This document shows positions 6,349 through 10,509 of a stretch of 10,509 bases of DNA, in pieces; position 1 is the stretch's first letter; every line of letters starts with the position of its first letter. Both the position numbers and the translations under genes were made by a program. A model generated the notes under the pieces. The model was not told the origin of the DNA. It saw only the letters and a program-made list of their open reading frames with translations, and ran no database searches. Origin of the DNA: DASPXK01 sp035637315 (GTDB lineage Bacteria > Chloroflexota > UBA6077 > JACCZL01); the NCBI GenBank assembly GCA_035637315.1, contig DASPXK010000249.1, positions 1 to 10,509 on the forward strand. Reading direction: 5' to 3'.

Positions 6349-7028
6349 GTCGCGAGCACGATCCCAGCGATCCACTCCTGGAGCGGCGCCAGATTGCGAT
6401 AGTGCTCGAGGCACAGGGCTGGCAGGTCGGAGCTGTAGACCTCGGGCGGCAGCGACAGCTCCAGGCCGGCGTACAGCGCGGCGTGGAGCAGTAGTTCCGC
6501 GCGCGAGTGGTCGGGGTCGAAGCCGGCCGGCACGCGCTTGAAATATCGTCCGCCCAGCTCATAGGGGCCGGCCGCCCGCATCGCCTGGATCGCTCGCTCC
6601 AGTCCGGCGCCACGCCTTTCGTCTACCACCGCCTGGCGATATCGCTCCAGGAGCAGCTTGTCGAACGTGTGCATGCCGGCTCCAAGCATCAGGCTCCGGG
6701 CGGTCAGGCGGAAGAAGTAGCCGGGGCACTCCCGGCTGGCGCGGTCGCCCTGCCAGAACCACAGGTCGAGATGTGTCTTATACGGGCTCTTGTCCTTGGA
6801 GAATCGGATGTCGCGGTTGATGCGATGGATCGAGCCGTTGATCCGCGGTTCGGCGTGGACCTGTTCGGACAGGCTGTGAAGCCGCTCGCCCAAGGCCGCG
6901 ACCAGGTCGTTGGCTGGCTCGAGGAGATAGTCCCGATGGCCGTGGTCCTGAAACCAGGCTCGATTGTTGTTGCCGGCTAGCTCCACAAGAAATCGCGCCG
7001 CCTCGGGCCGAAAGCCTGCAAAGGCCAT
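6267..7028 (-). CDS. DUF2461 / TIGR02453 family protein
   Basis: A 253-residue soluble protein of the DUF2461 family, whose function is not established. Seen: FLVELAGNNNRAWFQDHGHRDY at 13-34 (split as FLVELAGNN and NRAWFQDH), matching the family's N-terminal NN-x-x-WF motif; the hallmark RDIRFSKDKSPYKTHL at 72-87; PGYFFRL at 102-108; and the closing LEHYRNLAPLQEWI at 207-220. The start is ATG at 7028 with GGAGG 4 nt upstream; an open frame runs further up to 7127 but would overlap the epimerase gene. It follows that gene by 37 nt and is probably co-transcribed. The last ~25 residues extend beyond the usual family end and are read antisense through the 3' end of the ABM gene, an 82-bp tail-to-tail overlap. 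Confidence 0.9.
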   Translation of the reverse strand: MAFAGFRPEAARFLVELAGNNNRAWFQDHGHRDYLLEPANDLVAALGERLHSLSEQVHAEPRINGSIHRINRDIRFSKDKSPYKTHLDLWFWQGDRASRECPGYFFRLTARSLMLGAGMHTFDKLLLERYRQAVVDERRGAGLERAIQAMRAAGPYELGGRYFKRVPAGFDPDHSRAELLLHAALYAGLELSLPPEVYSSDLPALCLEHYRNLAPLQEWIAGIVLATQNTVSQRVTDVGSARHSLEASRHRAR

Positions 7029-7065
7029 CTTTCCTCCGAATCCGTATTTCGAGACGGACCGCTTT

Positions 7066-7872
7066 TCACGACGGCAGCAGCGACCGCGTAGCGGCGAGGG
7101 CCTCGCGAGCGACCTCCTCGGGGTCACGCTCCCAGGCGGCCGGGTTCGGCGCCTCGTAGCTCAGATAGCCTTCATAGCGCTTGTCGTCGAGCAGTCCGAA
7201 GAACTCTCGGAACGGGACGATGCCGCGTCCGGGTGGCAGGCGGTTCAGGACCACGCCACGCTCGAGCACTCCGGACGGCACGTCGCTGTACTGGACGTAG
7301 ACGATCTCCTCGCTGCGAACGTCCGTTGCCGAGTCCAGTCCACCGCTGCGCTGAAGGTGGTAGGCGTCCAGCAGCAGGCCGCACTGTGGATGGCGTGCGG
7401 CCGACAGGACCTCGCGGACGCGGTCGAGTGTATTGATCTGCTCCGACTGCGAGTTGAACTCGAGCGCCAGGCGGACGCCATGCTCGGCGGCCAGGTCGCC
7501 CACCTCGCGCACGCTCGCCACGGCTCGACGAAAGTCGCCCTGGCCGCGGTCGACCGGGCTCATCACCGTCTGGCAGTTGAGCGCAGCCGCCCATCGGCAG
7601 CTGTCGGCAAACGCTTCCAGCAACTGCCGTCGCTCCTCGGCCTTCGCGAACATCCAGCCGTACTGGACGCCGACACAGGCTACCGGCAGGCCGCTGCCCT
7701 GAACGAGCTCCAGCACGTCCTCGGCCGACCGCCCGGCCTCGAACGCTCGGATGAAGTCGACCCGCCGAAGCTCGACCGCTTGCCAGCCCGTCCGCCGCGC
7801 GACCTGCAGGACCTGGGACAGGGGCGTCGAGTCCAACGTCCAGGTGTGCAGTGCCAGTCCTTTGAAAGGCAT
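7066..7872 (-). CDS. Sugar phosphate isomerase/epimerase-like TIM barrel
   Basis: A 268-residue protein of the xylose-isomerase-like TIM barrel superfamily (AP endonuclease 2 family), whose members epimerise or isomerise sugars, inositols and hydroxypyruvate using a divalent metal. Likely metal ligands by family pattern: Glu138 (LALEFNS), Asp169 (LLLDAYH, with His172), Gln194 (VYVQYSD, where many relatives have His) and Glu240 (LSYEAPN). The LPPGRGIVPF loop at 212-221 matches the usual PG-x-G substrate loop. The length is normal. It starts with ATG at 7872, with only a weak GGGGA upstream. It is divergent from the ThDP enzyme gene across 224 bp and followed by DUF2461 in the same direction. 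The substrate is not predictable; a role in sugar catabolism with the neighbouring operon is inference only. Confidence 0.9.
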   Translation of the reverse strand: MPFKGLALHTWTLDSTPLSQVLQVARRTGWQAVELRRVDFIRAFEAGRSAEDVLELVQGSGLPVACVGVQYGWMFAKAEERRQLLEAFADSCRWAAALNCQTVMSPVDRGQGDFRRAVASVREVGDLAAEHGVRLALEFNSQSEQINTLDRVREVLSAARHPQCGLLLDAYHLQRSGGLDSATDVRSEEIVYVQYSDVPSGVLERGVVLNRLPPGRGIVPFREFFGLLDDKRYEGYLSYEAPNPAAWERDPEEVAREALAATRSLLPS

Positions 7873-7960
7873 GGGTTCCCCAGCCCCTTCTTTGTCGTCG
7901 TTTTCCGTAGGGCCGCCTAGATCCTCGGCGCCGCCCGGTCTGGCCCGATTGTACCGTCAG

Positions 7961-8026
7961 CCTCTCCCCCGCGTGGGAGAGGGGCGGGAACAAGTGCGCT
8001 TCGCGGGGTGAGGGCGGGGTGAGGGG
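7961..8026. repeat. Intergenic hairpin plus tandem GGGGTGAGGGC units
   Basis: The 224-bp divergent gap (7873-8096) contains CCTCTCCC (7961-7968) and its complement GGGAGAGG (7975-7982) around a 6-nt loop, followed by two copies of GGGGTGAGGG (8005-8014 and 8016-8025) in an 11-bp period. The composition is strongly G-rich on the plus strand, unlike the flanking coding DNA. It resembles the dispersed palindromic intergenic repeats of many high-GC genomes, from memory and not checked. I see no clear promoter for either flanking gene in this gap. Confidence 0.6.
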
Positions 8027-8096
8027 CGTGGGCGATTGCTTTTACTGCCGCCTTGCGCCATCCTTGTGCGCGACAGCAGACAGAGAGAGCAGGAGC

Positions 8097-9665
8097 ATGA
8101 CCGTAGCCACTCGAAACGGCGCTCGCGCGCTGGTGGATGCGCTCGAGGAGCGCGGGGTGAATTACCTGTTCGGGGTGCCCGGCCACGGCGCCTACCCGAT
8201 CTACGGGGCGCTTAACAGCGTACCGGGGATCCAGCCCATTATCGGCCGGAACGAACAGGGAGCGGCGTTCATCGCCGACGGATGGGCCTGGACCACCAAC
8301 CGAGTCGCCATCTGCACGAGCGTTCCCGCCGCCGGGTTGACCAATTCAGCGACGGGCTTGCTAGAGGCGACTCTCCACGAAGAGCGCATGCTGTTCCTGC
8401 TCGAGCACGAGCCTGGACATCGCGACGTGCTGCGCTCGGTTGTGCGCTACTACGGCCGCGCCGATCGGGGCGAGGACGTCCAGCCAGCCTTTCACCGCCT
8501 GATGGACCAGCTCGAGACGGAGCGTCCGGCGGCGGCGGCCCTCGAGGTGCCGACGGAAGTCCTCAACGCGCCGGTCGAGCGAGCCGGCCGGCGGCCGACA
8601 CGCCCCTCGCCCGAGCTGCCGGAGCTGCGGATGCTGGACGAAGCGGCCGATCTGCTGTCGCGCGCCGAACGCGTGGCGATCGTCGCCGGGCGGCCGGTCG
8701 TCTCGGCGGGCGCCGAGGGCGACTTGCTCAGGTTGGCGGAGCGGCTGCAGGCGCCCGTCTTCGCTCAGCAGCAAGCCAAGGGCGTCATGGCCGAGGACCA
8801 TCCGCTCGCGCTCGGCTGCACCTGGAGCCCCACGACACCTGGGGAGGAGCTTCTCACATCGGCCGATGTCGTCCTCGCGGTTGGCCCGCGGGCAGGCGCC
8901 GCGACCGGAGTGCGAGACCCGGAACTGCTGGCTCGGCAACTGGTTCACCTGGACTGGGACGCCGCCGAGCAGGGCGAGGACAAGCCGGCTCGAATGAAGT
9001 TGGCCGGCCACGTTGGGGCGAGCCTCGCGATACTCGCCGACCTGGTCCGCGCGCGCGATAAGGGGGCTTTCCCGGCCGAACAACTGGCGGCCATCCGTGA
9101 GGGCCCGTGGCGGTACGCGGAGACCCGAGTCCCATGGGCGATGGGGATGTTCAGGTCGCTCCGCGAGGCGCTACCCCGCGACGGCCTGCTGTTTGCCGAC
9201 AGCCTGGTCGGCTTGTGGGTGTTTCGGCTCATCTCGGCCTATGGTCCGCGCTCGTTCCGCTTCCCGCACGGCACCGGAACGCTCGGCTATAGCCTGCCGG
9301 GCGTGATCGGGGCCAAGCTAGCCGAGCCGAGCCGCGAAGCGATCGCCATCGCCGGCGACGGGGCTTTCCTCTACAACCCGCAGGAGCTGGCGACCATGCT
9401 GCGCTACCACCAGAAGCTCACCATGATCGTGTGCAACGACAACTGCTACGGCGCCGTGCGCGACAACATGACTGAGCGGTTCGGAAGGGCCATCGGCCAT
9501 GAGCTCGCAAACCCGGATTTTGTTCAGCTGGCTGAGGCGTTCGATATGCGGGGCGTCAGACTGACGGAGCCCGGCGAGCTGGGGACGGCCCTCCGCGCGG
9601 CGCTCGAGGGCGATCGCTCGACCCTGATCGAAGTGCCCGTCGAGATGCGCCCGCCCCGCTATTGA
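8097..9665 (+). CDS. Thiamine diphosphate-dependent enzyme, acetolactate synthase-like
   Basis: A complete 522-residue enzyme of the ThDP family that includes acetolactate synthase, benzoylformate decarboxylase and relatives. Such enzymes make or break C-C bonds next to a carbonyl. Seen: an N-terminal pyrimidine-binding domain with YLFGVPGHGAYPIY (23-36) and the catalytic Glu53 in RNEQGAAFIADG; a central domain around 180-320 with AKGVMAEDHPLALG (227-240); and a C-terminal pyrophosphate domain with GTGTLGYSLPGVIGAK and the GDG...NDN motif (GDG 420-422, NDN 447-449) that binds Mg-ThDP. The start is ATG at 8097; AGGAG lies just 1 nt away, with further GAG repeats upstream; an open frame to 8019 lacks family similarity. 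It is slightly shorter than typical acetolactate synthase (about 550-570) and has no small regulatory subunit beside it, so a catabolic 2-oxoacid role is more likely than valine synthesis. Confidence 0.92.
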   Translation: MTVATRNGARALVDALEERGVNYLFGVPGHGAYPIYGALNSVPGIQPIIGRNEQGAAFIADGWAWTTNRVAICTSVPAAGLTNSATGLLEATLHEERMLFLLEHEPGHRDVLRSVVRYYGRADRGEDVQPAFHRLMDQLETERPAAAALEVPTEVLNAPVERAGRRPTRPSPELPELRMLDEAADLLSRAERVAIVAGRPVVSAGAEGDLLRLAERLQAPVFAQQQAKGVMAEDHPLALGCTWSPTTPGEELLTSADVVLAVGPRAGAATGVRDPELLARQLVHLDWDAAEQGEDKPARMKLAGHVGASLAILADLVRARDKGAFPAEQLAAIREGPWRYAETRVPWAMGMFRSLREALPRDGLLFADSLVGLWVFRLISAYGPRSFRFPHGTGTLGYSLPGVIGAKLAEPSREAIAIAGDGAFLYNPQELATMLRYHQKLTMIVCNDNCYGAVRDNMTERFGRAIGHELANPDFVQLAEAFDMRGVRLTEPGELGTALRAALEGDRSTLIEVPVEMRPPRY

Positions 9666-9671
9666 AGTACG

Positions 9672-10031
9672 CTACGGCGTCCCGCAGGCGTCAGAGCGGG
9701 GCGCTGGGGACTCCGGGATGCGGACGATCGCGTTCGGCTCGGCGAACTCGACGTCCGGATCGAGCTGGAACTCGGCCATCTTCTCGAGCACGGTCCCGCT
9801 CGGTATACCGACCACGTACACGTCGATGGCGGGCAGGACCGATTCGATCGTCGCGTCGTGCCGAGCGACCACGCTCAGCGGGTCAGCGCCGGGGCGGAAC
9901 TTCACGAGCAGCTCGTCTGGCACGCACTCGGATGGGGGCGTTGGCGGCTGCCCGTCAGGGGCGGACACTGCCGTGCTCGCCAGGGCCGCAAACGCCAGCG
10001 TCAGCCCGAGCCACCGCGCTAGCGGCTTCAT
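9672..10031 (-). CDS. Secreted stand-alone subtilase-propeptide-like protein
   Basis: A 119-residue secreted protein. Seen: a signal peptide at 1-24 (MKPLARW, hydrophobic core, AVSA cleavage site); a Pro-rich linker; then a domain starting VPDELLVKFRPGADP (38-52), through VYVVGIPSG, LEKMAEFQLDPDVEFAEPN, to AIVRIPES (about 108). This pattern is that of the N-terminal propeptide of fervidolysin-type S8 subtilases, where it folds and inhibits the protease. Here a stop follows at once and no S8 catalytic domain exists; the next gene is the convergent ThDP enzyme 6 nt away. Cys36 and Cys116 flank the domain and might pair. An alternative TTG start at 10046 has AGAGGA 8 nt upstream and would add five residues. 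It is probably co-transcribed with the S53 peptidase upstream. It may be a secreted protease inhibitor or chaperone, or a truncated protease. Confidence 0.75.
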   Translation of the reverse strand: MKPLARWLGLTLAFAALASTAVSAPDGQPPTPPSECVPDELLVKFRPGADPLSVVARHDATIESVLPAIDVYVVGIPSGTVLEKMAEFQLDPDVEFAEPNAIVRIPESPAPRSDACGTP

Positions 10032-10154
10032 AGGCGAACCCAGCAATCAAGCTGTCCTCTGTTGGAGAGTATGGGAAGTCCACCCAGTCGCCCGGGGCTC
10101 GAGTCTGCGCGCCCTTGCCGGGCACGCGGTCTGGATGGCGTGCGGGGTTCGGCC

Positions 10155-10509
10155 CTAGAAGCCGGCCGTCCCGTTGGGCGTCCCGAGGCCGCTCGGGCCA
10201 TCGTAGCCTGACGTGCCCGTGCAAAGGTAGGAGCCCCCGCAGCTGCCGTTGCTCCCCGAGGTGACATCGTTCAGCGATGGGGTATGGCCGTAGGGGTAGG
10301 AGCCGTACGTAATGGAGGACGTGTTCCCGGCGAGCGCGTAGACCGACGCGATGATCGGTGACCCGACACTCGTGCCGCCCACGACGAGCCAGCCGCCATA
10401 GCCGAAGGTATCGTACACGGCCACGCCGGTGTTCGGGTCGGCGACGGCCGAGACGTCGGCCACTGTGCGCTTCCCGCAACTGCCGTCGGTCTGCCAGTTC
10501 GGCTTGGAG
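10155..10509 (-). CDS. S53 family (sedolisin) serine peptidase, C-terminal part
   Basis: The last 117 residues of a secreted acid-type serine peptidase that enters from the right edge. Seen: KPNWQTDGSCGKRTVADVSAVADPNTG (in two parts: KPNWQTDGSCGKR and TVADVSAVADPNTG), the typical stretch before the active site; GGTSVGSP, which contains the catalytic serine of the SGTS/GGTS motif; and the C-terminal calcium-site region, with DVTSGSNGSC, a second Cys 8 residues further on, then GYDGPSGLGTPNG. The Glu-Asp pair of the catalytic triad and the large propeptide would be upstream, outside the window. It ends with TAG at 10155. The 3' 108-123 bp before the next gene contains GC-rich imperfect dyads but no convincing terminator. 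The family call is firm; targets are unknown. Confidence 0.93.
   Translation of the reverse strand, partial: SKPNWQTDGSCGKRTVADVSAVADPNTGVAVYDTFGYGGWLVVGGTSVGSPIIASVYALAGNTSSITYGSYPYGHTPSLNDVTSGSNGSCGGSYLCTGTSGYDGPSGLGTPNGTAGF

Noticed and set aside
7055..7068. Possible further operator half (AAAAGCG on the minus strand) before DUF2461
   Set aside because: Only one half matches, and it sits across the stop codon of the epimerase gene with no symmetric partner.
7859..7869. Short palindrome CCTTTGAAAGG at the epimerase start
   Set aside because: It has no central CpG and lies in the first codons of the gene; it does not match the AGAAAGCG operators.
10085..10130. GC-rich dyads between the S53 and propeptide-like genes as a terminator
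   Set aside because: The dyads are short or imperfect and no T-run follows, so they are not distinguishable from chance in DNA of this composition.

Overview
The window is GC-rich and gene-dense, with strand-clustered genes, frequent GTG starts and a Tat-type lipoprotein. This fits a free-living soil-type bacterium, most like Chloroflexota or a similar high-GC lineage. The lineage is an inference from style, because no rRNA or marker gene is present. I see no tRNA, rRNA, CRISPR array, transposase or phage gene.

Region 1 (1-5970, minus strand) is one transcription unit of six genes. In transcription order they are a DapA/NanA-superfamily aldolase, an LLM-class flavin oxidoreductase, a LacI-family regulator, a carbohydrate ABC lipoprotein, and two ABC permeases. 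The second permease runs off the left edge. A good sigma70-like promoter (TTGACA, 17 bp, TAGCAT) precedes the aldolase. Two adjacent LacI-type operators with a central CpG lie directly downstream of its -10 box. A third site sharing the 8-mer AGAAAGCG lies between the regulator and the lipoprotein gene. The simplest reading is an inducible, self-regulated uptake and catabolism operon for an unknown carbohydrate-like substrate.

Region 2 (5971-7872) holds a heptamer repeat that folds back on itself, then a small plus-strand antibiotic-biosynthesis-monooxygenase-type gene broken by a frameshift. A minus-strand pair follows: a sugar phosphate isomerase/epimerase-like TIM barrel, then a DUF2461 protein whose 3' end overlaps the broken gene tail to tail.

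Region 3 (7873-9665) has a 224-bp divergent gap carrying a hairpin and short direct repeats, then a complete ThDP-dependent enzyme of the acetolactate-synthase type on the plus strand.

Region 4 (9672-10509, minus strand) contains the C-terminal end of a secreted S53 (sedolisin) peptidase, entering from the right edge. Downstream of it is a small secreted protein consisting of a subtilase-propeptide-like domain with no protease attached. The most notable items are the operator set and its unusual operon, the orphan propeptide-like gene beside a protease of another family, and the frameshifted monooxygenase.
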